Below are positions 27,227-35,405 of a stretch of DNA of 64,000 bases, piece after piece. Source of the stretch: Streptomyces sp. 846.5 (GTDB lineage Bacteria; Actinomycetota; Actinomycetes; Streptomycetales; Streptomycetaceae); contig NZ_SOBN01000001.1 in NCBI RefSeq assembly GCF_004365705.1, positions 4,636,001 to 4,700,000 of the forward strand, in the 5' to 3' direction. A program made the translations under genes and the position numbers. The notes below the pieces were generated by a model. It saw only the letters and a list, made by a program, of their open reading frames with translations. It was not told the DNA's origin and did not search any database. Numbering within the stretch: position 1 is the first letter of the stretch; each line of letters opens with the position of its first letter.

Positions 27227-28660
27227 TCAGTCCGGGATCCGGAAGCGGCGGCCGCGCAGCGGGAGGCCCCGCAGCTCGGTGAGCCGGAACGGCAGGCCGG
27301 CGCCGCTGCCCGCGGTGGGGTGCGAGGTACGGGTCTCCGCGCGCAGGTGCAGCGAGGGCTCGGCGCCGTCGCCGGAGTTGCCGACGGCGGCGACGACCGC
27401 GCCGGCGGTGAGGTGCTGGCCGCGCCGCACCCGGATGCTGTCCTGACGCAGCCAGGAGAGCACGACCAGCGCCCGGCCGGTGTCGATGGCGACATGGTTG
27501 CCCTCGGGGTGGTCCACGGCGAGGACCTGGGGCGGGTGGTCCGGCAGGCCGTCCACCGCAGTCACCACCACCCCGTCGCAGGGGCTGAGCACCGGGTGGC
27601 CGAAGATCGCGTAGCGCTCGTTGCCGGCCGGGGCCAGACCGAGGGCGCGCCGGCCGCGCCACTGCGGCCCGTCGCCGAGCTGCACCAGGTCGACGGCGTG
27701 GCGGCGGTGCCGTCCGGCACCGGTGGCCACGGACTCCTGGGCGTACCTGTTGACGGCGGGGCCGCCGCCCTCGACGACGGTGAAGCAGCCGCCGCGCAGC
27801 GGTGAACCGAGGGTCAGCGGGTGGGCGCTGGGGGAGGGGTGGATCGGGCGGCTGCGGTACCGGGTCCAGCCGGCCAGGCCGAACACGGCGACGAAGATCA
27901 GCAGCTCGGGGAGGCCGGGGAGGCTCCAGGGCAGGCCGGGGCCGAAGGCCGGCAGCGCGCGGAGCCCGGCCAGTACGGCGAGGCCGACGGCGACGACGGG
28001 GAGCGCGCGGAACCACGGCGGGAGCGCGTGGGTGGGGCCGGTGCGCAGGGCGTACCAGGCGAGGGCCGGGGTGGCGGTGGTGAGCAGCAGCCAGCCGGTG
28101 GCGGTGGCACTGACGAAGGGGAGGATCGCTGCGGCGAGTGCGGCTGCCAGGTACGCCGCGACGAGGCGGGTCAGGGCGGTTGCGTGCGGCGTGCGGGGGG
28201 CGGTGGGGACGGGGGGTTGCTGGGGGGTTTCGGGCGCGGCTTCTGCCTGGCTGGGCGCGCAGTTCCCCGCGCCCCTGGGGGGTGCAGGGTTCGGTAGGCG
28301 GGTTTGGGAGGGGACGGCGCCTCGGGCTGTCATGGCGCCGGGGCCGGTTACCAGGGAGGTGAGGCGGCCGTCCGGGGTGCTTTCGGCCCAGACCGGTTCG
28401 GCGCCCTGGGCGAACTGGACCAGGTAGAGCTCGCGGCGGCGGCGCACGCCCCGTACCGCGCCGTGGCGCTCCCGCAGGGCGTCGACCGTCGCCTGGAGCC
28501 GGTCCAGCGGCACCCGCTGCAGCAGTTCGGGGCTGAACAGGCCCGGGTCCAGCTGTTCCGCGGTGAAGGCGGTGACCAGGGCCTCGGGCACCGGATCCGC
28601 CGGGACGGTGCGGCGGAGCTGGGCCAGCAGCGGTGAGAGGAGTCGGTCGCGGGTGCTCAA
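27227..28660 (-). CDS. Membrane protein with a degenerate M23-type peptidase domain
   Basis: A 477-residue protein. The N-terminal 110 residues look like a small alpha/beta domain (DRLQATVDALRERHG, RRRRELYLVQFAQGAEPVW), then a linker, three to four hydrophobic segments (residues 165-260) and a C-terminal lysostaphin-type fold. In that fold HAVDLV keeps the first zinc ligands and EPSLHLRAE replaces the usual PHLHF, so the catalytic first His of H-x-H is Ser while the zinc His remains. It may be inactive or a regulator. TTG 28660 is preferred because GAGG lies 5 bases ahead; GTG 28690 is the alternative. A copy of the dispersed repeat core is embedded at 28257-28276 and reads as RGAGNCA. Confidence 0.75.
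   Translation of the reverse strand: MSTRDRLLSPLLAQLRRTVPADPVPEALVTAFTAEQLDPGLFSPELLQRVPLDRLQATVDALRERHGAVRGVRRRRELYLVQFAQGAEPVWAESTPDGRLTSLVTGPGAMTARGAVPSQTRLPNPAPPRGAGNCAPSQAEAAPETPQQPPVPTAPRTPHATALTRLVAAYLAAALAAAILPFVSATATGWLLLTTATPALAWYALRTGPTHALPPWFRALPVVAVGLAVLAGLRALPAFGPGLPWSLPGLPELLIFVAVFGLAGWTRYRSRPIHPSPSAHPLTLGSPLRGGCFTVVEGGGPAVNRYAQESVATGAGRHRRHAVDLVQLGDGPQWRGRRALGLAPAGNERYAIFGHPVLSPCDGVVVTAVDGLPDHPPQVLAVDHPEGNHVAIDTGRALVVLSWLRQDSIRVRRGQHLTAGAVVAAVGNSGDGAEPSLHLRAETRTSHPTAGSGAGLPFRLTELRGLPLRGRRFRIPD
28257..28276. repeat. Single arm of the dispersed repeat, inside a coding sequence (copy 3)
   Basis: GCGCAGTTCCCCGCGCCCCT matches the arm of the long hairpin elements at 9.6, 12.9 and 45.0 kb, but the mirror arm is missing here. 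In the coding strand it is read in frame as part of the linker between the N-terminal domain and the membrane region. Confidence 0.8.
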
Positions 28661-28834
28661 GTGATCCTCTTTCTGCAGTCGTGCTATCACCGTAGGTAAC
28701 GAGTGCCCTGCCGGGCGGGAGCGACGCTGGTTGCGGCTTGCGATCTTTTGAGGGGAAGGGGTTCCGCAACACGGGGGGAGTCCGTACGCTCACGCCAATC
28801 GTCCGGATACCAGTGAGTAGCAGAGGTGCGACAG

Positions 28835-30034
28835 ATGTCGTCAGCAGGGACAACGGAGCTGCCGACGGGGCTGAGCCGGGGACGGATCGCCCTGCTGGTC
28901 AGCTACTTCGCCCAGGGGACGGTGTTCGCGCTCCTGGTCACCCGCATCCCCTCGATCCAGACGCAGTACCGGATCAGCGACGGCATGCTGCCGGTGTTCC
29001 TGGCGGCGGTGCCGATCCTGGCCGGGGTCGGTTCCATCTCCATGGAGTGGGTGGTCAAGAAGACCTCGCCGCGGGCGGTGCTGCGGATCGTCCAGCCGCT
29101 GGTCTGCCTGACCCTGCTGGGCGTCGGCGCGGGCGACAACCTGGCCGAGGCCGCGGTGGCTCTGGCCGCGTTCGGCCTGATGGTGGGCGGGCTGGACGCC
29201 AGCCAGGCGATGTCGGCCGTGGCGCTGCAGCACCGCTACGGCCGCAGCATCATGCAGGGCTTCTACGCCTCCTACAGCCTGGGCGGCATCGTCGGAGCGC
29301 TGCTGGCCGCGACCAAGTTCAGTCTGTTCTCGCTGTTCGGCACGACGGCTGCTGTCGCGATCGTGATCGTGGTGGTCGCCAGCATCTGGTACGCCGGGCC
29401 GCACGAGCTGGGCCACGCGGTGGAGGAGGCGGTGGCCGCGGCTGCCCGCTCCATCCCCTGGAAGCCGCTGCTGCCGCTCTGCCTGGCGATGTGCATGGCC
29501 TACATCGCCGACTCCACGGTCTCCAACTGGGCCGCCAAGTACATGCAGGACCAGCTGCACACCAACAGCCACCACTACTCCTACCCCTATGCCGCCTACA
29601 TGGTGGTCATGCTGCTCGGCCGGATCTTCGGCGACGGCCGGGTGCAGCGCTGGGGCAGCGCCCGTACGGTCAGCCTCGGCGCGATCGTCTGCGCCGTGGG
29701 CTTCGGCCTGGTCGCCGTCGCGCCCGAGGAGTGGACCGCCGTGGCGGCCTTCGCCGTCGTCGGCCTCGGGGTCAGCGTGGTGGTGCCGCAGGTCTTCGCG
29801 GCCGGCGGCCGGCTGTTCCCCGGCGCCTCCGACGCGGCCGTGGCGCGGCTGAACATCTTCAACTACGTCGGCTTCCTGGTCGGCTCCCCGCTGGTCGGCG
29901 GTATCGCGGTCGGATTGAACTACCGCTGGGCGATGCTGGTGCCGATGGTGCTGGTGCTGCTGATCCTGCTGGTCGCCAAGTCGTTCGGGGCACCGGCCGT
30001 GCAGCTCGCGGAGGCCGATACCGTGGCGGTATGA
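28835..30034 (+). CDS. MFS transporter (YbjJ-like)
   Basis: A 399-residue transporter with about 12 hydrophobic segments. The first helix begins GRIALLVSYFAQGTVFALL and a motif A-like loop is VKKTSPRAVLRIVQPL. The central loop is short. ATG 28835 is chosen because GAGG stands 8 bases ahead; GTG 28826 would place the ribosome site on the start. The stop overlaps the ATG of the AcuC-like gene (ATGA at 30031-30034), so the two are translationally coupled. Substrate unknown. Confidence 0.85.
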   Translation: MSSAGTTELPTGLSRGRIALLVSYFAQGTVFALLVTRIPSIQTQYRISDGMLPVFLAAVPILAGVGSISMEWVVKKTSPRAVLRIVQPLVCLTLLGVGAGDNLAEAAVALAAFGLMVGGLDASQAMSAVALQHRYGRSIMQGFYASYSLGGIVGALLAATKFSLFSLFGTTAAVAIVIVVVASIWYAGPHELGHAVEEAVAAAARSIPWKPLLPLCLAMCMAYIADSTVSNWAAKYMQDQLHTNSHHYSYPYAAYMVVMLLGRIFGDGRVQRWGSARTVSLGAIVCAVGFGLVAVAPEEWTAVAAFAVVGLGVSVVVPQVFAAGGRLFPGASDAAVARLNIFNYVGFLVGSPLVGGIAVGLNYRWAMLVPMVLVLLILLVAKSFGAPAVQLAEADTVAV

Positions 30035-31218
30035 CCCCGCACCCGCACCAGCAGCGCCCGCTGGACCTCTTCTGGGACGACGACGTCACCCGCTACGACT
30101 TCGGTCCGGGGCACCCGATGGACCCGGTGCGGCTGGCGCTGACGATGTCGCTGGTGCGGGCGTTCGGGCTGGACCGGCTGCCGAACGTCACCGTGCGCTC
30201 GGCCCCGGCCGCCGGGGACTCCACGCTCGGGCTGGTGCACGACCCGGACTATGTCGCCGCGGTCCGCGAGGTCGCCCGGACCGGGGAGCCGGATCCGTCG
30301 CGCGGGCTCGGCACCGAGGACAACCCGGCGTTCGCCGCCGTGCACGATGCCTCCGCGCTGATCGCCGGCCTGTCGGTGGCGGGCGCGGAAGCCGTCTGGC
30401 GCAACAGCGGACGGGCCGTCAACTTCGCCGGCGGGCTCCACCACGCCATGCCGGGCAGCGCCTCGGGCTTCTGCATCTACAACGACGCCGCCCTCGCCGT
30501 CGCCCGGCTGCTGGAGCTGGGCGCCGAGCGGGTCGCCTACGTGGACGTCGACGTGCACCACGGCGACGGGGTGCAGCAGGCGTTCTGGGACGATCCGCGG
30601 GTCCTGACGATCTCCCTGCACGAGCATCCGCGCACCCTGTTCCCGCAGACCGGCTGGGCCGAGGAGACCGGCGGCCCGGCGGCCGAGGGCACGGCCGTCA
30701 ACATCCCGCTGCCGGCCGGCACCGGGGACTCCGGCTGGCTGCGGGCCTTCCACGCGGTGGTGCCGGAACTGCTCGCCGCCTTCCGGCCGCAGGCCCTGGT
30801 CACCCAGCACGGCGCGGACACCCATCTCGACGACCCGCTGGCGCACCTGGCCGTCAGCCTGGACGCCCAGCGGGTGGTGGCGGCCGCCCTGGCCGGGCTC
30901 GCCGACGAGCACGCCGGGGGACGCTGGCTGGCGCTGGGCGGCGGCGGCTACGCGGTGGCGGACGTGGTCCCCCGGTCCTGGACGCACCTGGTGGCCATCG
31001 CCGCAGGCCGTCCCATCGAGCCGGAGCAGGAGACCCCCGAGGAGTGGCGCGCCGAGGTCATGCGGCGCACCCGGCAGCACGCCCCGCTGCGGATGACCGA
31101 CGGCATGGCGGCCACCTGGAAGGACTTCGACGGCGGCTACGACCCGGCGGACCGGCTCGACCAGGCCGTGCTGGCGACCCGCAGGGCGGTCTTCCCGCAC
31201 CACGGGCTGCTGCCCTGA
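30031..31218 (+). CDS. acuC: AcuC-like histone-deacetylase-family enzyme
   Basis: A 395-residue zinc amidohydrolase of the class I HDAC fold. Metal and catalytic residues are seen in GGLHHAMPGSASGFCIYND (His-His pair), YVDVDVHHGDGVQQ (Asp and His ligands) and LVTQHGADTH (Asp ligand). AcuC proteins remove acetyl groups from acetyl-CoA synthetase and other lysines. The long C-terminal extension (residues 330-395) is common in actinobacterial AcuC. It is coupled to the MFS transporter by a four-base overlap. Confidence 0.88.
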   Translation: MTPHPHQQRPLDLFWDDDVTRYDFGPGHPMDPVRLALTMSLVRAFGLDRLPNVTVRSAPAAGDSTLGLVHDPDYVAAVREVARTGEPDPSRGLGTEDNPAFAAVHDASALIAGLSVAGAEAVWRNSGRAVNFAGGLHHAMPGSASGFCIYNDAALAVARLLELGAERVAYVDVDVHHGDGVQQAFWDDPRVLTISLHEHPRTLFPQTGWAEETGGPAAEGTAVNIPLPAGTGDSGWLRAFHAVVPELLAAFRPQALVTQHGADTHLDDPLAHLAVSLDAQRVVAAALAGLADEHAGGRWLALGGGGYAVADVVPRSWTHLVAIAAGRPIEPEQETPEEWRAEVMRRTRQHAPLRMTDGMAATWKDFDGGYDPADRLDQAVLATRRAVFPHHGLLP

Positions 31219-31278
31219 GCTTCCCCGGAGCTGACTGAGGGTCTGTCACCGGCCGCCGCCCGCTGGAACACTGGTGCC

Positions 31279-32151
31279 GTGATCAAAGCCGAGGAGCTCT
31301 ACGCCCACCTGCTGGACAGCCGTATCGCCGGGCAGGTCGCCACCCCCCGCGAGAACAACCTCAGCAAGTACGCCCACTTCGCCCGCCGCGACCCGTGGGT
31401 GCTGCTCGGCCTGGACCCCGAGGGCGAGTGGACCCAGGACGACGTCCTCGAACTGATGGCGCGCCGGGCGGGGGTCTCGCCCGACCGCAACCACAGGCAG
31501 GGCCAGGACACCATCGACCCGCAGCTGACCATCGACGCCCTGGACGCCGTCGCCGGCGTGGTGGCCCGCACCGCCGAGCGCGGCGGCTCCGTGATGATGG
31601 GCACCGGGCACCCCGGGCAGCTCATCGGCTTCCACTCGGCGCTCGGGGATGCGCTGGAGGCCGCCGGATGCGCTGTTCTCACTCCGGCGCACGGGAGTGA
31701 CTTCCTGATGCACTCGGTTCACGGCGCGCGCTCCTGCTCGCTCGACTACGTGCAGCGGGTGGGAGTCGTGAGGGTGTATGAAGGAGCACCCCCGAGTGGA
31801 GTGTCGCCCTCCGCACCAGTGCCCGCGGAAGGCGGCCCGGCCGCCCGGGGAGAGCTCTCCGACCCCGTCCACACCCACTCCCCGCAGCCGGTCCGGATCG
31901 CCCTGGCGGCACTCGCCGAGGCTGGTCAGCCCCGTCCTGACCTGCTCATCGGGGACCACGGCTGGGCCTGCGGAGCGGGCCGGCTCGGGGTCACCTCGAT
32001 CGGTCTGGCGGACTCCAACGACCCGGGGGTGTTCGTCGCCGAGGCGGAGGGCATGGTCGCGGCGGCCGTTCCGCTCGACGACGGTGTGCGACCCGAGTGC
32101 TACGAACTACTGAGCGCCTACGTACTGCAACAGGCTGGTATGTCTCGGTAA
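31279..32151 (+). CDS. Phosphatase-like conserved actinobacterial protein
   Basis: A 290-residue protein with a GTG start. Conserved blocks are RENNLSKYAHFARRDPWVLLG, MMGTGHPGQLIGFHSAL, LTPAHGSDFLMHS and LIGDHGWACGAGRLGVTSIGLADSNDP, with several His/Asp pairs suited to phosphate-ester chemistry. Streptomycete orthologues are usually labelled phosphatase without biochemical proof. Residues 163-198 (VYEGAPPSGVSPSAPVPAEG and following) are a low-complexity insertion that interrupts the conserved fold. It stands just upstream of bdtA, as I recall from S. coelicolor. Confidence 0.7.
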   Translation: MIKAEELYAHLLDSRIAGQVATPRENNLSKYAHFARRDPWVLLGLDPEGEWTQDDVLELMARRAGVSPDRNHRQGQDTIDPQLTIDALDAVAGVVARTAERGGSVMMGTGHPGQLIGFHSALGDALEAAGCAVLTPAHGSDFLMHSVHGARSCSLDYVQRVGVVRVYEGAPPSGVSPSAPVPAEGGPAARGELSDPVHTHSPQPVRIALAALAEAGQPRPDLLIGDHGWACGAGRLGVTSIGLADSNDPGVFVAEAEGMVAAAVPLDDGVRPECYELLSAYVLQQAGMSR

Positions 32152-32192
32152 TCTCGGGCCCCTCCCCCCTCTTCCCACTGGTACCACCCGCA

Positions 32193-32207
32193 CCTACTCT
32201 GGGTATA
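32193..32207. promoter_or_regulatory. BldD-box-like sequence upstream of bdtA
   Basis: CCTACTCTGGGTATA matches 7 of 9 fixed positions of the remembered BldD consensus nTnACnC(A/T)GnGTnAn. It lies 70-84 bases before the bdtA ATG. bdtA is a known BldD target in S. coelicolor, so a site is expected here; this one is a candidate only. Confidence 0.35.
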
Positions 32208-32276
32208 CGCGTGTGCTGGCTGGAGTCACCGGAGGGGAAGCCGGTGCCCGTCACACGGATAAGGGTCGGTGTTGTC

Positions 32277-32486
32277 ATGGCGTCTGGAGAGCGGCCTCTG
32301 AACGAGGTCAACTTCCTCACCGTGGCGGAAGTCGCCTCGGTGATGCGAGTGTCGAAGATGACCGTGTACCGCCTGGTGCACAGCAGTGAGCTGCCTGCGA
32401 TCCGCGTAGGCCGCTCCTTCCGGGTTCCGGAGCAGGCGGTCCACGACTACCTTCGCGAGTCCTACGTGGGACGGGAGACCGCGTAG
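32277..32486 (+). CDS. bdtA: Excisionase-type helix-turn-helix protein BdtA
   Basis: A 69-residue DNA-binding protein of the MerR-like/excisionase winged-helix type: FLTVAEVASVMRVSKMTVYR then LVHSSELPAIRVGRSFRVPEQAVHDYL. It sits five genes from bldN, as bdtA does in S. coelicolor (first named as a BldD target). It is not BldC, whose sequence differs (it starts with a LLTPAEVATMFRVD-type helix). The ATG at 32277 has AAGGGT ahead of it. Its exact role is unknown. Confidence 0.8.
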   Translation: MASGERPLNEVNFLTVAEVASVMRVSKMTVYRLVHSSELPAIRVGRSFRVPEQAVHDYLRESYVGRETA

Positions 32487-32682
32487 GAGCGAGTCGGCCA
32501 TCCGGTCGGAGCGCCAGGAGCATGCGAGCCAGAAGCATGCGATACAGAAGCACGGTGCAGCGCCAACGACGGTCCGGCCAGGGGCTCCTGCCCCTGGCCG
32601 GACCGCTGCCCGGGAGCCGGATTACGTCCTGAGGCGAGGTTTCGGTACGCTGGTGGCTTACGTCAGTCGTTTGGACCCAGGT

Positions 32683-32723
32683 CCCGCTCCGCGGGCATGT
32701 CCAGCCCGCTTCGGTGGGTTTTG
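32683..32723 (+). promoter_or_regulatory. Tandem hairpins in the bS22 leader
   Basis: Two small stems lie 21-61 bases before bS22. The first is CCCGC-TCC-GCGGG (32683-32695). The second is AGCCCGC-TTCG-GTGGGTT (32703-32720), with a stable UUCG loop and a TTTTG tail. The second looks like an intrinsic terminator or attenuator in the leader of a ribosomal-protein gene. Competing folds are possible because CCCGC occurs in both. Confidence 0.4.
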
Positions 32724-32743
32724 TCCAGTGAGTGAGGGTTTCT

Positions 32744-32842
32744 ATGGGCTCCGTTATCAAGAAGCGTCGCAAGCGTATGGCCAAGAAGAAGCACCGCAAG
32801 CTTCTCAAGCGCACCCGCGTTCAGCGCCGCAACAAGAAGTAG
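32744..32842 (+). CDS. Small ribosomal subunit protein bS22 (AURKAIP1/COX24 domain)
   Basis: A 32-residue, very basic protein: it starts [20 protein letters not shown] and ends TRVQRRNKK, with 20 Lys/Arg. It matches the actinobacterial ribosomal protein bS22 seen in mycobacterial ribosome structures, bound near the decoding region of the 30S. The codons are less GC-rich than its neighbours, typical of a highly expressed gene. A strong terminator follows directly. Confidence 0.9.
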   Translation: MGSVIKKRRKRMAKKKHRKLLKRTRVQRRNKK

Positions 32843-32866
32843 GCCCGCAGGGGTCTCCCCGGGTTC

Positions 32867-32908
32867 CGCCGCTGCCCGCTCCGACATCCGTCGGGGCGGG
32901 CAGCGGCG
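32867..32908 (+). terminator. Terminator after bS22
   Basis: CGCCGCTGCCCGCTCCGAC (from 32867) pairs with GTCGGGGCGGGCAGCGGCG (to 32908) with a single T-G wobble and a 4-base loop, followed by TTGTTG. A long stable stem right after the stop codon. Confidence 0.85.
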
Positions 32909-33026
32909 TTGTTGCGCGAGGTGTCGACATTGCCAGGTAACAGGCGACCGGTAGTCTCCACAGGGAAGAGGTCGCCACCGGGGGAGTCTGGGGACCTCCG
33001 CGCCGAAGGCGGGAAGGGACTGTCCG

Positions 33027-34124
33027 TTGGGTAAGGTCGTGCTCGTCACCGGAGTGGCCCGGCATCTGGGGAGCCGCTACGTCCAGGCGATCCGTCGGCA
33101 GCCGGGCGTGGACCTGGTCGTCGGCGTCGACCTGCAGCCCTCCGCGCACGACCTCGACGGCACCAGCGATCCGGACGGCCTCGCCGCGCTGGCCGAGTAC
33201 CTCTTCGTCCGGGCCGACATCCGCCGCCCGACGGTGGCCGGGGTGATCGCCCAGCACCGGGTGGACACCGTGGTGCACCTCAACGTCAGCACCACAGGCC
33301 TGGGTTCGACCAGCCGGTCGACGGTCAAGGAGACCAACGTCATCGGCACCATGCAGCTGCTCGCCGCGGCGCAGAAGGCGGCCGGTGTGCAGCGGCTCGT
33401 GGTCAAGTCCACGACCAGCGTGTACGGCTCGGCGCCGCGCGACCCGGCGGTGTTCAGCGAGCAGATGCAGCCCAAGGTGCTGCCCAGCGGCGGCTTCGCC
33501 AAGGACGCGGTCGAGGTCGAGGGCTATGTGCGCGGCTTCGCCCGGCGCCGTCCCGACGTCGCGGTGTGCGTGCTGCGCTTCGCCAACATCGTCGGCCCGT
33601 ACGCGGACACCCCGCTCGCCGACTACTTCGCGCTGCCGGTGCTGCCGACCGTGCTCGGCTACGACCCCAGGCTGCAGTTCATCCACGAGGACGACGCCGT
33701 TGAGGTGCTGCGGCTGGCCTCGGTGGAGCCGCGGCGCGGCACCACCAACGTAGGCACCTTCAATGTCGCCGGCGAGGGCGTGATGGTGCTGTCCCAGGCG
33801 GCGCGGCGGCTCGGCCGGCCCACCGTGCCGATGCTGCTGCCGGCGGTCAGCTGGATGGCCGGGCTGGCCCGGCAGACCAGACTGCTGGACTTCTCGCCGG
33901 AGCAGATGCGGATGCTCACGCACGGGCGGGTGGTCGACACCACCCAGCTCCGCGAGACGTTCGGCTACCACCCCTGCTTCACCACCGAGCAGGCGCTGGC
34001 CGATCTGGCCCGGAGCGGCAGGCCCGGGCTGCTGCGCTCGGAGCAGGTGGCCGATTGGACGTCGAAGGTGGCCGCGCAGTTGCGGGTCGCCGCGCTGCCG
34101 CAAGGCGGAGGGAAGAAGCGATGA
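33027..34124 (+). CDS. NAD-dependent epimerase/dehydratase (SDR family)
   Basis: A 365-residue extended short-chain dehydrogenase. The Rossmann strand is VVLVTGVARHLGSRYVQAI; VVHLNVSTTGLG and VVKSTTSVYGSAPRD follow, with a Ser-Thr-Val-Tyr site where the usual Y-x3-K is not obvious. FANIVGPYADTPLADYF and FIHEDDAVEVL are family markers. A TTG start is used with AAGGGA ahead. The stop overlaps the ATG of the acyltransferase (ATGA at 34121), so both are made together. A role in modifying a lipid-linked sugar is possible. Known neighbours in the bldN region have the same pair. Confidence 0.85.
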   Translation: MGKVVLVTGVARHLGSRYVQAIRRQPGVDLVVGVDLQPSAHDLDGTSDPDGLAALAEYLFVRADIRRPTVAGVIAQHRVDTVVHLNVSTTGLGSTSRSTVKETNVIGTMQLLAAAQKAAGVQRLVVKSTTSVYGSAPRDPAVFSEQMQPKVLPSGGFAKDAVEVEGYVRGFARRRPDVAVCVLRFANIVGPYADTPLADYFALPVLPTVLGYDPRLQFIHEDDAVEVLRLASVEPRRGTTNVGTFNVAGEGVMVLSQAARRLGRPTVPMLLPAVSWMAGLARQTRLLDFSPEQMRMLTHGRVVDTTQLRETFGYHPCFTTEQALADLARSGRPGLLRSEQVADWTSKVAAQLRVAALPQGGGKKR

Positions 34125-35332
34125 GCTCGGCAAGGGAGCAGGCCGGAACGGCGGGCGGATCCGCGGACGACGGCGAGGCACGGGCCAAGGTCATCCCCAT
34201 CGGCACCGGGCGCGGAGCGCGGTCGGCGCGGGACGGTCGCGGCGCCCGCGGCGGTCGCGGTGCGCAGCGGCGTACCGAGGAACTGGCGGACCCGACGGTC
34301 CTGTCGGAGCCCGTGGTCGAGGCTGAGCCCGCTGTGGCAGCGGAGCCCGGGGCAGGACCGGAGCCCGCACCGGAAGCGGCGACGGAGCGGCCGGAGCGGC
34401 CCTCAGGGCGCGGCGTCGCGGACTCCGTGGCCGACGCGGTCGGCCATGCGCTGACCGGGCCGCTGGGCGGCCTCGCCGGGCGGCTGCTCGGCAGAGGCTG
34501 GGAGGAGCGGGCCGCCGGCGGCCTCGGCTTCCTGCGGCGCAGGCTCACCGGGGAGTACGAGGTCGACGAGTTCGGCTTCGACCCGGAGCTCACCGAGAAG
34601 GTGCTGCTCAGCGCGGTGCGTCCGCTGGCGGAGAAGTACTTCAGGCTGGAGGTGCGCGGCGCCGAGAACCTGCCGGAGAAGGGCGGCGCGCTGGTCGTCG
34701 CCAACCACTCCGGGGTGCTGCCCTGGGACGCGCTGATGACCCAGGTCGCCATCCACGACCACACCCCGACGCAGCGTCATCTGCGGATGCTGGCCGCCGA
34801 CCTGGTGTTCGTGCTGCCCGGCGTCAACGAGCTGGCCCGCAAGGCCGGCCACACCCTGGCCTGCAACGAGGACGCGCAGCGGCTGCTGGAGCTGGGCGAG
34901 ATCGTGGGCGTCTGGCCGGAGGGCTTCAAGGGGATCGGCAAGCCCTTCGCCGACCGCTACAAGCTGCAGCGATTCGGGCGCGGCGGCTTCGTCTCCTCGG
35001 CGCTGCGGGCCGGAGTCCCGATCGTGCCCTGCTCGATCGTGGGCGCGGAGGAGATCTATCCGATGATCGGCAACGCCAGGACGCTGGCCCGGCTGCTCGG
35101 GCTGCCCTACGTCCCGATCACGCCCACCTTCCCCTGGCTGGGCCCGCTGGGCGCGGTGCCGCTGCCGACGAAGTGGACCATCCAGTTCGGCGAGCCGATC
35201 CCGACCGACAGCTATCCGCCGGAGGCGGCGGACGACCCGATGCTGCTCTTCAACCTCACCGACGAGGTCCGCGAGACGGTGCAGCACACCCTCTACAAGC
35301 TGCTGGTGCAGCGGCGTTCGGTGTTCTTCTAG
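34121..35332 (+). CDS. Lysophospholipid acyltransferase (PlsC/DAGAT-like)
   Basis: A 403-residue protein. The first 130 residues are a charged, low-complexity Ala/Glu/Arg region. The catalytic motif VANHSGVLPWDALM gives the His and Asp of the acyltransferase charge relay (spacing H-x6-D rather than the usual H-x4-D). Further blocks are GVWPEGFKGIGKPFADRYKL (acceptor binding) and PIVPCSIVGAEE. It should add a fatty acyl chain to a lysophospholipid or glycerol-phosphate acceptor at the membrane. Translationally coupled to the epimerase. Confidence 0.87.
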   Translation: MSSAREQAGTAGGSADDGEARAKVIPIGTGRGARSARDGRGARGGRGAQRRTEELADPTVLSEPVVEAEPAVAAEPGAGPEPAPEAATERPERPSGRGVADSVADAVGHALTGPLGGLAGRLLGRGWEERAAGGLGFLRRRLTGEYEVDEFGFDPELTEKVLLSAVRPLAEKYFRLEVRGAENLPEKGGALVVANHSGVLPWDALMTQVAIHDHTPTQRHLRMLAADLVFVLPGVNELARKAGHTLACNEDAQRLLELGEIVGVWPEGFKGIGKPFADRYKLQRFGRGGFVSSALRAGVPIVPCSIVGAEEIYPMIGNARTLARLLGLPYVPITPTFPWLGPLGAVPLPTKWTIQFGEPIPTDSYPPEAADDPMLLFNLTDEVRETVQHTLYKLLVQRRSVFF

Positions 35333-35341
35333 CAGGTGACG

Positions 35342-35380
35342 GGTGGAGGCCCGCAGTCAGGACGACTGCGGGCCTCCACC
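35342..35380. terminator. Bidirectional terminator between the acyltransferase and rsbN
   Basis: GGTGGAGGCCCGCAGTC (35342-35358) and GACTGCGGGCCTCCACC (35364-35380) form a perfect 17-base stem with a 5-base loop between two convergent genes. Confidence 0.9.
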
Positions 35381-35405
35381 ATTTCCTACGCCTTTCCTAC
35401 GTCGC

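Noticed and set aside
32277-32486. Naming the small helix-turn-helix protein BldC
   Set aside because: Size and fold are similar, but the recognition helix differs from BldC and the position fits bdtA.
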